Positions 36,736-49,953 of a DNA stretch of 64,000 bases are shown one piece after another. The stretch comes from Brachyhypopomus gauderio (Eukaryota; Chordata; Actinopteri; Gymnotiformes; Hypopomidae): contig NC_135218.1 in assembly GCF_052324685.1 (NCBI RefSeq), forward strand, positions 23,449,851 through 23,513,850, read 5' to 3'. The position numbers were made by a program, and so were the translations under genes. The notes beneath the pieces are model-generated. The model made no database searches. It was not told the origin of the DNA and worked only from the letters and a program-made list of their open reading frames with translations. The stretch's first letter is position 1. Each line of letters starts with the position of its first letter.

Positions 36736-39700
36736 TCATTTCCTCTTGCTGACGGTGATCCAGGTGTCGTCCCTGGGTGTGGTCACCAGCTCGTACCTGG
36801 CCTCCACCACTTGGCCCTCCACCTTGTGCACACGTAACCTCCGCACCAGTGTACTCAGCAGGACTGCAGCAACCGTGTAGGCAAATCTGGGCAGGGGCGT
36901 GGAGGAAGACACCATTACCACACCACACCATTCTCACTCGGGTGAATCTTCTCATCATACACCTGCTGCCAATTAAAAATCTAAAAATGGTGATCAATAT
37001 TCATAACGGCCAGACTCTCAAACAGCAAATGTCCTCAGAACATTCGTAGGCCTTAGTTATAAAATGCCTTAGTTTTAACTGATTGTTGCATCAATAATAA
37101 CAATATATGATGGTATGCTGTCCGTTTCAGTTGTTAAGAGACGCTGTTTCTGTCAGTGTACCCAAGTTCAGGACAGGCCTGGCTCCCTGAAAAGCCCAGC
37201 AGAGAGAAGGTCTTCATAACGGACTCATCTGTAAATCTATCTGGGTCAAACCTAGAGAAGCACACAACACATGAACAAAAATCACAGAATTAAATATTAT
37301 TTTATGTATACACCCCCCCCCCCCCCCCACACACACACCTGTATGGTAATGTCCACGTGTCTGCATCTTGAAGCATTACTCCCACAGCATATATGACCAA
37401 AGTCTGTTTTAAAAGGAAAATAGAGATGATCAGATCCTGACTGAAGTTTGTGCATTAATGGACAACAGCACACCAAGCTGTCCACACAGCTACTGCGACC
37501 CCACCTGAAGCTGCCGTGCCCTGGGCGAGGGCTACTTGCCTCTTTAGGAATGACGTGTCCATCCACCTTCCCTTCCACCTCCTGCAGTCTGGCGGCAATG
37601 GGGGTTAGTTTGGCTGTGCGTACAGTCTCATTCAACACCTGCTGACAGTACCTGCAGAGTGTGTTGATGGTTACACAGCAGCACAACACCGCCCCCTAGT
37701 GGCCGAGTTTATAGGTGCGAGGCCATGATATAATCCACATAATCCAGGCTCAGGACTGACCTGAGCTGGGGGATCTTGTCCAAAGTGACCGGCCCATCTC
37801 CAAGCACGTCTGTTAACTCCTGGTGAAGTTTCTCCTGCAGCGCCTCCGAGACTGAGAGAAAGTGCACGGCCCAGATGCACACTGGGGAAAAAAAATCGGG
37901 ACAAAGGTGCAGGGCTCAAGAACAGTGAAGTGTACTGAGAGTGTCTTGAAGCCACATGAAGTAAAAGCTCTCCTAGCAACCGGAGCGGCAACAGAGAAGC
38001 CCAGCGTTTGTTTAAAAGTACAGCCTCGTTTCCCTGAGCCCTTTCTGCCCATCTAAAATGACCTGTCCTTAATGATAACCCTACGTACACAAACGGCACG
38101 AAGGTATTGCAAACAATTCCAAAAAAGCACATTAAACGTTCATTCAGTTTGCAGAGCAGAGACACACAAACACTTAATTAGCCTTCATTAGCCTCGTGTA
38201 CCACTACGTATTCTGGGTACTAATGTTGGCTTACTAACTTTTGTCCATAATATAGTAGTCGTGCATGTTTTACTTACTATTTATGTTTACACTCAAGGCT
38301 AGCTAAATTATACTTAAACGATATTCTGTTGTCCTGAAGACTGGTGCATTATGGGGAAGGTGAACTGAAGTGAAACTGAAACAGCTACAGTCAAACTGCT
38401 GCAGCAGTCAGAGGTTTGAACCACGGGGTCCTTGCAGGGTCGTGAACAGGAAGCCCGCTGTGGTCCCACCGAGAGGAGGCGAGGCTACTTACGATTGGCA
38501 GTGATGACGCAGCCGGCCAAGGTGAACACCATGCTCTCCTCGATGACCTGGGAGAGAGACCACACACAGCGTCACGAAGAACCTCCTATACGATGCTCCA
38601 GACGTCCGAACGCCATGACAACATCTGAGCAGTGACCCTGGACGTCTGACTTATGGAAAGGTCACGATGAGCAACAAACTAAGGGTTAGAATTAAAAAGT
38701 CTGTATTGCATATCATCATATCAGTAGAAGTAATATTCTTCTATTAAAAGCAGACCAAGGTCATTTAGGATGCGAGTATGCAAGTGTATGCAAATGTATG
38801 CAAATTTTTATGGTGTGACTGCTCCTTCGTGTCACTGTGTGCTGGAGTGGGGGACTGAGGTCACCTGTTTCTCAGACAGACTGGCCTGCAGTAGAGAGTC
38901 CATGAAAGCGAACTGGGCTGAACCACGTGCACTTCTCTCTTTAATTACCGACTTCAACACGGATTCCATCTCAGCCAGCGCTACAGATACACAAACCCCC
39001 AATATGACTTTGCCCATGTTTAAATGAAAACAAATGTTTCAAATGCAATGCCACATTACTGCTCCATAAAAGCTCAAACATCTGACTCACCACTCTCATA
39101 GTGGGCCTTTCGGCTGGGACTCTTCTCCAGAGAACCATCCAGAAAACCTTTACCGATCTCTGACCAGATCTACTCATTGAAAAACACCACACACATATTG
39201 TGAGGACCAGCATATGGTGCAGTACGTGACATTATATATTCAGAACATCCTCTGAAGTGTGTTCAAACGCAGAATGAGCCCTTGAATCTGCTCACAGCCT
39301 CATGATTCTTGCGGAAGTGTATGACTTCGCCGTCGTCCGCAAAGCGCCCGCCCATAGCCAGCTGAGTGACGGCCTTCATGGCCAATCCCAACAGGTGAGC
39401 ACAGATGGGCGTGTGCTGTGAGGCAGGATACGACTCCCACTTCCCAACCAACTCTTCCACCAGCTGCAAACGCAACAGTAAAAGGGTTATGGCCTACAGT
39501 CATGACAGGGCTGAGATGCTTAAAGGACGTTTAAAAGCCTTTTGTGCTACTACCTCCTCGGTTTTTCCTCACTTCAGGCACATAAAGACGTGTCTGGTTT
39601 CATACTATGGGATTTTGACCACCAACACCACCCCACTAAAATACATAAATTACTATTTAATTTTTTTTCCATAAAGAAAATAATTATTTTGCCCTTTTTC

Positions 39701-41617
39701 CCCCATCTGTGACATGTGTATTGGTGCTACCATGACGACACCGGCACTAACTTTGCCATCGCAGGGATCACGCAGTCAGTCTAACCCAGACTCTGTCTGT
39801 CACGCCCACACATGCACAAGTCTGGGTCGCGTCATCATGCCTTATTTCTGCACTTGCTCTGTATTCACGTTCTGGAGGATGGGCTACACCACCCAGATTT
39901 GGATCAGCGCCGACATGAATACCTTGAGCAGAAGAGGAAAGTTCTTCTCCAGCGTTTTGTTAATAGCCCCTTCGTACACCTTCTTTCTGATCACCGCCTC
40001 TGTTCCTCCAACGCCTGCTCCCGAATGGTAACCTAGCAACGACTTCAGCATCGTTTCAAAAGAATCCGCTGTGGAAAAAACAAAAACAGCAAAATAAAAT
40101 ATTGAGATCACGCCGGAGAAGAGCAAAACCCCCTCGGGTTCAAAGGACCTTCACGGAGCTACAGCCGGGTCCAAACTGCATGGTGCTTACTGGTCCGGTT
40201 GGGGTTGATATGCTGGCGCAGCTGGTGGACCGAGGCGAGGCTGACCACCGGCCTCGGGCCAAACCAGAAAGACGCCACCGAGCCAAACTGCTCGTGCAGA
40301 CCCATCAGGAACTCATGGAGGCTTCCGCTGTTCACAATGTCCTGAAGGTTCCCATCTCTAAAAAAGAGCAGAGACAGAATAGAAACTTTGCAGGTCTGTG
40401 TGTGTGTATGTGCGCATGTGTGTGTGATGAGGGAAGGCAGCTGTGTATGTAGTTTTTACTCACTTCTCTTCAGTGGGGTTCAGACCGGGTACACCCGAGG
40501 CTCGTCTCGAGGACTACAGAAACGCAGCAGCAGTGTGGCAGTTAAGATCCAGTAAATGTAAACACTCCCTTAATACTGAAAGCACTGTGTAACTGATGCA
40601 CTGTGTAACTGATGCACTGTGTAACTGATGCATTGCTGGCTACTGATACGAAATAAGCTTGATTGATATTCACTAGACATCTGCCTGACTTGAACTTTAA
40701 TATCTCCTGGAAAGGTCAACCTACTTAACTAAACTATTAGATGAATGAACAGGAGTTATAAAAACATGCACACCATATTTTCCAGCACTTCAACAGAATT
40801 TGTACAGAGTTTAAAAGTTTTATATGTGTGACAGCAACTTAGGGACTATTGTCAAAGAGACACAGTAGTATAAAAACAGAAACATGAACAAATTAAATAC
40901 AAGAGTCACAGCACCAAACCCCACACTTAAAGATTCTTGCATGTTGTAATAATATGCACAACCATTGGACTGTTGACGTGATAGTTACACCTATTTGCAC
41001 ATTCATTTTTACACTTTCGGATATCAATACCAACTGAATCATATTACACGCATTTACACACTATAAAAGGTGACAACTTGTGCAGAAATCCGTAGAACTC
41101 GAATATGAATAACTACTTAGCATTAAGTTCATATTTATTTTGAATTTCAATTGCATTCAACTCAGAACAGCAAAAGCTCACGGTGTGCTGTACATGGTGC
41201 ACCCAGCAGGGTGATCTCATGTGTTGATGTGTTTCAGATGCTCCTGAAACTCTTCAGTGTGCAGCTGCTCCTCTTATTCTGGGACTGAGTGTAATTACAG
41301 CTCAATGCAACTGAAACGTGCATCTATTAACCAACTTAGTACCTGATCTAGGTTAATATCGCTAGCTTTAGTTCCAGAAAGTTCAGATTCTCTCAAATAG
41401 GCCGCAGAACAAAAGTCAAACCCATTTCTGCATCTCGACAACAACCAATTGAAGGAAATATCTGTAGTAAGTGGTTATGTAGTTAGATGGCAGGAGGGTT
41501 AAATTCACCCGCGTTACACAGACTCTGATCACTTCACATTCTTACCGGATACAAATAGAGAACAGCGCCAACCAAGATTATAACGAATGTCACAGCAAAT
41601 ATGGCGAAGTCCAGCAT
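36736..41617 (-). CDS. cyp20a1: Cytochrome P450 20A1 (orphan P450)
   Basis: Membrane-bound P450 of the CYP20 family; its physiological substrate is not established. Exons (5' to 3'): 41546-41617, 40464-40513, 40191-40357, 39923-40068, 39296-39463, 39091-39169, 38865-38980, 38493-38547, 37761-37881, 37540-37651, 37339-37403, 37162-37251, 36736-36886. They total 1392 bp, or 463 residues (human 462). The N-terminal anchor is MLDFAIFAVTFVIILVGAVL. The I-helix region is FTLAGCVITANL. The ExxR-type K-helix is ETVRTAKLTP. The heme-thiolate loop is FSLLGFSGSQACPEL, with Cys410 as the expected axial ligand; the family's departure from FxxGxRxCxG is seen here too. The residue after PEL is Gly where I recall Arg in human. 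The intron after 37540 starts GCAAGT, a GC-AG intron. The gene lies directly upstream of abi2 on the same strand, as in human 2q33. Confidence 0.96.
37313..37339. repeat. Poly(C) plus CA tract at a cyp20a1 donor
   Basis: A C homopolymer followed by CACACACAC that touches the donor of the exon at 37339-37403. The intron starts GTGTGTGTGTGGGG in the sense direction. Confidence 0.9.
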
Positions 41618-41839
41618 ATCTGCTCCTTTAAATTTCCCAAATTCTTCATAAATGGATTATTATCACTGACGCAGATAACAAAAGTGCACTCGTGTATGAG
41701 CTGTTAGCTGAGGAAGCGTCAGTACACCACGTCTACAGCGCACCAAAATCGGCAATCGACTAACCGACCTGAATTAGACAGACAAAACAACTGATTACCG
41801 AGAGAATCGATACTCGCGTGTCCATATATCACACACACG

Positions 41840-42910
<1,071 letters not shown>

Positions 42911-43082
42911 TAAATGTATTTATGTATGTATATGCGTGTGTGTGTGTGCATTAAAAGCTATGCAAACTTTGCCTAATAAGTGTGGAACGAATAACCATGT
43001 TGCCTTTTAATTGCAGGGTGGGGCTCATTAGTCTAATTTACCCTTTAAATGTTTCTCAGCTGGTCGGTTTGTTTAGTGTCAA

Positions 43083-45503
43083 ATGTTCGGTATGATGTTG
43101 GGAGCGGCGGTATTCGTTTTGTTTCTCTTTTCCATGAGCGTTAGTAATGCACTTGAGACGAATGCTCTGCCAATGCCCCAACACTGGCCTGGAGAACGGT
43201 CGAGTTTTCCCATTAACCAACACCAGAACCATGTGGGTCAAGGGGTGCACAACGTCCAGCAGGTTCTCCCCGAGGACGAGCAGACCTCGAACCAAGTCCC
43301 CGGCGCCTCCGGGACCAGCCAGCGCTGCGAGGTGGGCGAGTCCTCCAGGGTGCGGTGTGGTGAGGTGGGCATCGATCCTGCTGCTTGCGAAGCTCTCAAT
43401 TGCTGTTACGACCCAAGACGGTTTATTTTACCTTACTATGGACCCATGTGCTATTACGCTAAGGCGGGTGAGTTTTTTTTTTTTTTTTTTCCAGACATAA
43501 CTTCTTTTAAAAACCTTTTTATTAAAACCCTTTTTGTTTGAGTAGTTATGGTGCATTTAACTTCAATCTGTCAGACATGCATTTTTGTGGATTAACGAGT
43601 TTTATGCATAATTTTTTTTATTTTATTTTTACCTACTTTAAATTTGTAACTTCACTTGTTGTAACTACTGTGTGTGTTCAGTCACTGTCCAGTGTACCAA
43701 GGATGGCCAGTTTGTGGTGGTGGTGGCCAGAGACTCCACCGTGCCTCGAGTCGCCCCAGAAAGCATCAGTCTGTTGGGAGCCACACACACTGCGGGCAGC
43801 TCGTGTACGCCTGTGGACGGCAACGCTGACTTCACCATCTGGCAGTTTTCCGTCACTTCCTGTGGTACCAGGATGAAGGTGTGGATGCTCTGATGTACAG
43901 GCTACTATAATTACAATTAAACAAATGAAAGTGTGAGCGTTTTGAGGGTATTGATCTTCCTGAAGGATTACCTTCAGCTCTTTTAATGATGCCTCTTCAC
44001 TGCACGGGTGCCTCTCATAATGCTTTTGTCTCCTTCAGATGGAGGGGAGTGATGTTATTTACGAGAACATGATGGTGTCTTTGTTTGAAGTGGGAGTAGG
44101 TGCCCGAGGAATGATCACGAGAGACAGTTCTTTTGTGTACGTAGCCCTTGCGTTGTACACTGATGGCAACCTAAAGCTCTATGTGGGTGAAAGGTCGGTA
44201 ACAAACGGCGTGTGTGCGTTATTCCCTTCAGGCTGACGTTCCAGTGCAAATATCGGGCCACAGCGGTGGCGGATCTGGTGATGGATGTGAGGACGGTGCC
44301 TCCCCCCCTCCCCGTGTCTCAGCTCGGCCCCCTGCGGGTGGAGCTCAGGCTTGCAAATGGAGAGTGTACCACCAAAAGATGTTCCGATGGTAAATAACGA
44401 CCTCTTGCGCCCCCCCCCCCCCCCTCACTGATGCTCCGATGTGAATCAAGAGCTTCGACTCGTATTAAGTGTTAATATTGATCACCCAAATCCCCATTAG
44501 CGGACCGGTACGGCTCGTACTACACGGAGGCTGACTACCCTGTGACTAAGGTGCTGAGGGACCCACTGTTTGTGGAGGTGCGTCTAGTGGAGCGGACCGA
44601 TCCAAACATCGCCCTCGTACTGAACCAGTGCTGGGCCACATCCTCCCCGGATCCATCAAGCAACCCTCAGTGGGACCTGCTGGTAGATGGGTAATCTACT
44701 TGGTATTCAGACCAAGTGTTCATTTCAAAATGGTTGGTTTAGTCTTTCCCTCCTTTTTGCTTGTCTGTACTTCATCATCTGCTGTGCCTCCTACACCTCC
44801 CAGGTGTCCGTTTAAAGATGATAAGTACCTGGTCTCGCTCGTCCCGGTCAGCTCCTACTCTGGTGTGCAGTACCCAACTCACTATAAGCGCTTCGTTGTG
44901 AAGATGTTTGCATTTGTGGAGGAGAACACTCTTCTCCCGCTACAGGAGCAGGTAAGGCTCGTGCACTGTATTAACCACGTTCTGATCAGATGGCATAATA
45001 ACTTGGGGTTTCTTTTGTCTAGGTCTTCATTCACTGTAGCACAGCAGTGTGCCAGATCTCTGCTACACAGACTTGCACACCAAACTGTGGAAGGAGGAGT
45101 AAGAGGAACTTGTTCAAGTCTTGAGTACATATTGTACTGCGTTTGGTTTTGACCAATACACCATTATGATTTCTTTTACCTTTCTCAGAAAGGGCCGTTT
45201 CGAGGCCACTGGATCCAGAGGTCTTGGTGTCCAGTAATGAGGTTCTGCTCGTTGGTTATTCACCTGTTTCTGCTGAGCACCAAGCAAAGTGTGAGCGTGA
45301 AGGTAAGAATTGAGTCCAACTGTTCCTTTTGGGTGAGAACCAACGAGATGAACAGGACTTTGCTGTCTTTGTGTCTAGTGTCGGACGTTTTCACCTACGG
45401 GCTGACTGGTGCTGCTCTAGCTGTGATGGGCATTTGTGGACTGCTGGCAGCCGTTTATATAAGAAGGTTAAAACCCTCTTGCCTTCACACTACAACACAA
45501 TAA
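43083..45503 (+). CDS. Zona pellucida egg-coat glycoprotein with trefoil domain (ZP4/ZPB-like)
   Basis: Secreted, membrane-anchored precursor of the fish egg envelope (chorion). Exons: 43083-43467, 43682-43878, 44039-44136, 44232-44389, 44501-44690, 44804-44951, 45023-45098, 45189-45302, 45379-45503, giving 496 residues. The signal peptide is about 1-23 (hydrophobic VFVLFLFSMSVSNA). A P-type trefoil domain follows at about 82-123, with the cysteine pattern ending CEALNCCYDP. The ZP domain starts at VTVQCTKDGQFVVVVARDST and continues through TRDSSFV and LTFQCKYR to CSTAVCQISATQTCTPNCGR. A furin-type RRKR site (416-419) is split over the junction of exons 7 and 8. The C-terminal membrane segment is about 464-483. 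Trefoil plus ZP is shared by ZP1, ZP4 and fish ZPB/ZP2-like genes, so the exact paralogue is uncertain. Confidence 0.9.
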
Positions 45504-45505
45504 CC

Positions 45506-45640
45506 AATAAAATGGATGGTGAGGACCTGCATCAGACCTGCTTTGTGTGTGCTGAACTGAACCCGTCTGCATCCATGCAATAGACGTGGACTTTGTCTGC
45601 ACTAGATGAGGCTGATCTGTTTACCTCCAAAGAAAATAAA
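45506..45640 (+). promoter_or_regulatory. Two candidate poly(A) signals of the ZP gene
   Basis: AATAAA occurs at 45506-45511, three bases past the stop codon, and again at 45635-45640. The second would bring the transcript end close to or past the facing poly(A) signal of tmem237 at 45673-45678. Confidence 0.55.
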
Positions 45641-45672
45641 GCTGGTTTGTGGCACCAACATGGTGGTTTTAG

Positions 45673-45678
45673 TTTATT
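45673..45678 (-). promoter_or_regulatory. tmem237: Candidate poly(A) signal of tmem237
   Basis: TTTATT on the plus strand is AATAAA in the tmem237 sense, only 50 bp past its stop codon, implying a very short 3'UTR. It lies 33 bp from the distal ZP-gene signal on the other strand. Confidence 0.5.
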
Positions 45679-45727
45679 TATACTTGTGTGGACACGAGTA
45701 AATGGGTTGAACGTTTTCCGTGCTTCC

Positions 45728-48700
45728 TCAGGCCGTGATGCTTCCTTTCTCCATTTTGGGGAATTCAATATCCATTCCCATCAAGAACTCTGCACCAAGA
45801 AATATTACAGGCTGGTTATTGGTGTATTGGTATTGAGTGGTTAAATACGTGGCGTGGCAACACTCACCCTCTGTGTAGTCTACATCTGGGGAGGTGGACA
45901 ACAAGACCCAGGCTAAGCCCACCAACAGTGTGATCACCAGCTGCACTATGATCCAGGGGTAGAGCAGCGTGTGTTCAGAGCCAGGCAACCTGGGGGTGGA
46001 GACGAACGTCATGCTTGTGCCATCGTTGACCAGACTGCCCCCCCCCCCCTGCACGCGGTGGGAGAGACTCACCAAAGGGAAGCGTTGACGCTGGAGTAGA
46101 GATTGATGCGATCGCTGGTCATCTGCTGGCTGAGACATAGAACCAGAGCGGAGAAGTACACTAAAGGAGAACATGGGGCGTTAGTGCCAATAGGGATGAG
46201 GGGGTGTGTGTTAGCAGAGATGTGGTTCATGCACTGTAGATGCCCACAAACTCACGGAAGGAGGCGAGAGCTACTGGGTCCAGCGTGAGCAAACCCCGTG
46301 TGGCTACCGATGCTTTGGCCAGGTTCACTCTGTTGGAGGGAACGTTCGTGGCATCAGCACGCGAGTTCGAATGCGTTCAAATGTGACTCTACACGCGTGG
46401 TTCACGCCGTACCTGTCGAAGGCGGACACCGTGCTGACGGCCAGTAGGAGGTAATGAAGAGACTGTGCAGGATACGCCAGCGTGTTGTACTGCTGGAGCA
46501 AGTTGGGCAGGGTGCTCATCTGCTTCCCAGCCAGAACGTACAGCACCACGATGTTCCACACCGCATAACCAGCCAGAAAGCCATGGGAGAAAAGACCCAT
46601 CACCCTGCAGAGACCCGAGAGCAGTTAAGAGCCTTCGACAGGGGAAGCAGTAGATTAATGAAAGCAAGACGTTCACTGGTGTTGAGTGCAATTCGTGAAG
46701 GATGCTTTGAAATCTGGGAATCCCACAGAAGTGTGCTAGTCAAAACGAGTGAGCGTCGTGCATTTGATCCACCTGAAGCCGCGGTGGACTTTCATGGACA
46801 CGTCTCTAGTGGTCCAGGTTGACTGGATGTCCATGAAGTTCTGGTCCAGCGGTTCGCTGGCCATGCTCCGGTCTATACGCTCAGCCGGCTGAAAACGACC
46901 TGCATGAACACGCTTCATATTCACACTAGACGCTTACAAAATCCCAGCTGTAACTACAGCTAGAGGGACACGGCCTGTTTTAGAACCTTAAAACAAATTA
47001 CTTCAATTAAAAAATGCCAAGAAATGCTTCAAATCTTAATCTGGGTCGGAAGACGTGGTTTATGAGCCCTAACAAATGCAGTTAACTAATACACATGCAA
47101 ACACAGCTGTGTGAACATACGGTCCCTCTCGATGAACACTTTGGACACAGGCTGACTGGGACCCTGAGGGGCAGAGAACAAAGCATGCTGGGGGATGGGA
47201 GGCTGTGTGTCGGTGATGATGTCGTCGTCTTCCACAGCCAACTCATTATTTGACAGTGTTTCTGTCACTTTAGGCTTCACCCTGTAGAAGGAATCGGACA
47301 GGGGGGAGGGGTGATTGCAGTGAACACAATGTTTTTCAGCATAACAGAATATAAATAACACTGACATGAAAAGTCTTGCTGAAATGAGGCTATGGTTATC
47401 AAGGCATCAATATTTGATGACTCACCTCCTCCTCTTGGGTTTCCGTGCTGGTTCCTCTTCTGCGTTCTGATCTTGGGCATCGTCATTCAGGAACAGGCCA
47501 GCCTGGTCACCGTCTAGATCTGACCAATCACAACACACCCTAATTACCCACTGTTATATGGGTGAATTAACAGCAGATTCTAGCGTTAGACTAGACTGTT
47601 TTTGTGACGTCAGCCGCACCAGTAATCTGGGCTTTCTTCTTCTTTTTCTTCCTCTGTGGTGGGTTTTCATGCCGTTCAGGGCTCAAGCGTTCTTTGCTCT
47701 CCGACTGGTTGTGAATGTCCATCCCTCCCATCTCAATTCCACCTTCTCCTAGAGTTCAAGAACCAGGTCACACAGCGCACACTCATCCTACACAAGACAC
47801 CTAACATCCCGTACACCACGGTCCAGTCAAACTCGGTCACATTAAGCCTTCTGATGTGCAGTGAGCAGTAACTGACCTGTTTTGTATACGTCAAGTCCAG
47901 CAAATGTAATGTGGAGCTGATCAGCCTGGTGAACAGGCAAGATCTCATGTGATCTCTATTACATAGTGGATTTGATGAGGCTGGATCTCATGTGATCTCT
48001 ATTACATGGTGGATTTGGTGAGGCTGGATCTCATGTGGTCTCTATTTCATGATGGAGTCGTTGAGGCTGGATCTCACCGTGAGACACATCACGTCTCTCT
48101 GGGTCCACGTCACGTTTGAGCTTCTTCTTCTTTGTCTTTGGAACTGGCATCTCGTCTGGTGAAGAGAAGTGCAGGAGACAAGACGTTCTAGATTTATGTT
48201 GTTTAAATGTTTATCATTTAAAACAAATTAACATTAATAAACTACAAAATCTAATCTAACTGCACAGACCCAAAACTATGAACCATGTGCCTTAAAAAAC
48301 CATTTTTGCTCTGTGCTGAAGTTAATTGTGAACAAGGTACTAACCTGCCGAGTCTTGACTTCCTCCATAAAAAGGTGTGAAGATGGAGGAGAGAGAAAAG
48401 GAAGAGGTTAGCCAGCTCTTCTTGTGTGTAATGGGTAGTATTGCTGTGACACCCCCCCATCACCTCACTAGTCTGTGGTAGAGATGCTCACCTTGGCAAA
48501 GATGGTAATGCACGTGGTTCACGCTAGAAAATAAAAAAACAAACCAAGAATCAGAGCCTTAGATAGCATATACCATCACCGTCCTTCACTGGAGCTGTTT
48601 AGAAGCAGATAGATGTACTCGTAAATCAGAACACACATGAACACACTCCTAACCTCTACCAGTCATTCCATAGTGGGGTGTGTGTCATCAATACTGTGTC

Positions 48701-49456
48701 TATGGACAACTCGCCAGTGCATTCTTCTCATTCACACCTAAATATAAGAGCTCCAACTCACACACACACTGCAGGGATTAGAGAGCTAAATCTGAGTAAG
48801 GCAGGATTAACCCAGTAGTTACTTAAGAGACAGGATCAAAAAGTGTACCTCGATCTTTAAGGTGTTTGAAACAGATTTACATATATATGCACATTCCGGT
48901 CCGTTGGGACTCGTAATGGGCTTTTTCTCAATTTCCTTGAGGAAATGGTGGTTCTGGCCATTAACGATTAACTTCTATGAAAAACCATTTGGTAGAGATC
49001 TGGAGCCATACGATTGTAAAGCTGCTTTGTGTTGTAAAAAAGCGCTATATAAATAAAATTGACTTTTGACTTTAAATTGTTTTTAATAATGCACCGAGCC
49101 AACGGAGTTTGTGTAATATGGCATATCCACTTATTAGCAAAAGTGTATTTTATCAGTCAGAACAGGACCACCCGTCCACGCACACAGACATGGAGACCGA
49201 TGCAAACACGACTTACTTTCTGGACATGTGAGATGGGCGGCAGGTCTCTCCGTCTTGTGCTCTGAAACTAAAGTGGCATAGCAAAAATAATGTTCAAAAA
49301 TGAACAAGCAGATGTTTAAATATCTAGCTATTCAAACCCACGTTGGGCGATTAAGTCAGCAGTGTCAGCTATGCTTTCATTAGCTGCATTATTTAACATG
49401 ACAGCGTAATAACTATGAGCTTCCATCTCACTTACATTTTCATTGTTCATCTCCAT
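45728..49456 (-). CDS. tmem237: Transmembrane protein 237 (ciliary transition-zone protein)
   Basis: Tetraspan protein of the ciliary transition zone; human TMEM237 mutations cause Joubert syndrome 14. Exons (5' to 3'): 49436-49456, 49217-49261, 48492-48523, 48345-48358, 48078-48155, 47620-47748, 47426-47519, 47121-47281, 46773-46899, 46413-46604, 46256-46329, 46073-46160, 45868-45989, 45728-45789, giving 412 residues (human 408). The charged N terminus has ALPSLPSQ and lysine runs ([19 protein letters not shown]). It is followed by [14 protein letters not shown] and KVFIERD, then SWTT-type [17 protein letters not shown]. Four membrane spans begin in [20 protein letters not shown] and end near [29 protein letters not shown] lies between spans 3 and 4. 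The fourth exon is only 14 bp. The start is the first in-frame ATG; the frame upstream opens only at a GTG. It is tail-to-tail with the ZP gene. Confidence 0.94.
47925..48076. repeat. Three to four copies of a 43-bp tandem repeat beside a tmem237 donor
   Basis: Copies begin AGGCTGGATCTCATGTGATC and carry TCTATTACATGGTGGATTTG or variants. The last partial copy (GGCTGGATCTCACC) overlaps the donor of the exon at 48078-48155, so the splice site itself sits in repeat-derived sequence. Confidence 0.85.
48850..49072 (+). mobile_element. Retroposon 3' fragment with GCGCTATATAAATAAAATTGAC tail type
   Basis: The segment ends GCTGCTTTGTGTTGTAAAAA, then AGCGCTATATAAATAAAATT. This is a common 3' end of fish LINEs and their dependent SINEs. 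It lies in a tmem237 intron; the 5' limit is uncertain. Confidence 0.5.
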
Positions 49457-49689
49457 AAGAGTTTCAATCCGCAAATAATTGTCGTAGTTAATTTGAATTA
49501 ACGCTTCGCGTGAATAACAGGAACGGCAGATTGCGCCTCGCACGTTGCCGTTGTTTGTTGTCGTTGGATACGAACCCCGTACTTCCGCGTCACGACGATC
49601 CCGGTAGGAGCGCGCGAGATTATTTGCCGTAAAATACCGAATGTTAGCGCAACATCATTATAAATGTGCCATATTTTGTCACTTGTGAT

Positions 49690-49953
49690 TTTCGATTTGG
49701 GACAATCGAAATTTGTCCTCCGCATTTACCCATCTGTGCAGTTAACACACACACACACTAGTGATTACTAGGGGGCTGTGGATCACACATGCTCAGAGCG
49801 GTGGGCGGCCGTAGCCCGGCACCCAGGGAGCAGTTGGGGTTAGGTGCCTTGTTCAAGGGCACCTCAGTCATGGCCTCAGGTCTGGGAATCGAACCCACGA
49901 CCCTCCGGTCACAAGACCAGTTCGCTAAGCACCAGACCATGACTGCCCCATGA
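49690..49953 (-). mobile_element. tRNA-derived SINE-like element
   Basis: On the minus strand the head reads TGGTCTGGTGCTTAGCGAAC followed by GGTTCGATTCC (plus 49885-49895), a good RNA polymerase III B box. Then comes a body with CCCTTGAACAAGGCACCTAA and GCTCCCTGGGTGCCGG, and a tail with AAATGCGGAGGACAAATTTC. This is the layout of a widespread fish tRNA-derived SINE. It cannot fold as a complete functional tRNA, so it is not called as one. It lies 230 bp upstream of the tmem237 start. Confidence 0.75.

Noticed and set aside
49457-49543. Longer N terminus of tmem237 beginning at 49543
   Set aside because: The upstream in-frame start would be GTG, which is not a normal vertebrate start. The ATG at 49456 is the first one in frame.
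49880-49953. Possible tRNA gene (B box GGTTCGATTCC)
   Set aside because: The anticodon arm and acceptor pairing cannot be completed, and the sequence runs into a SINE body. It is a tRNA-derived SINE head.
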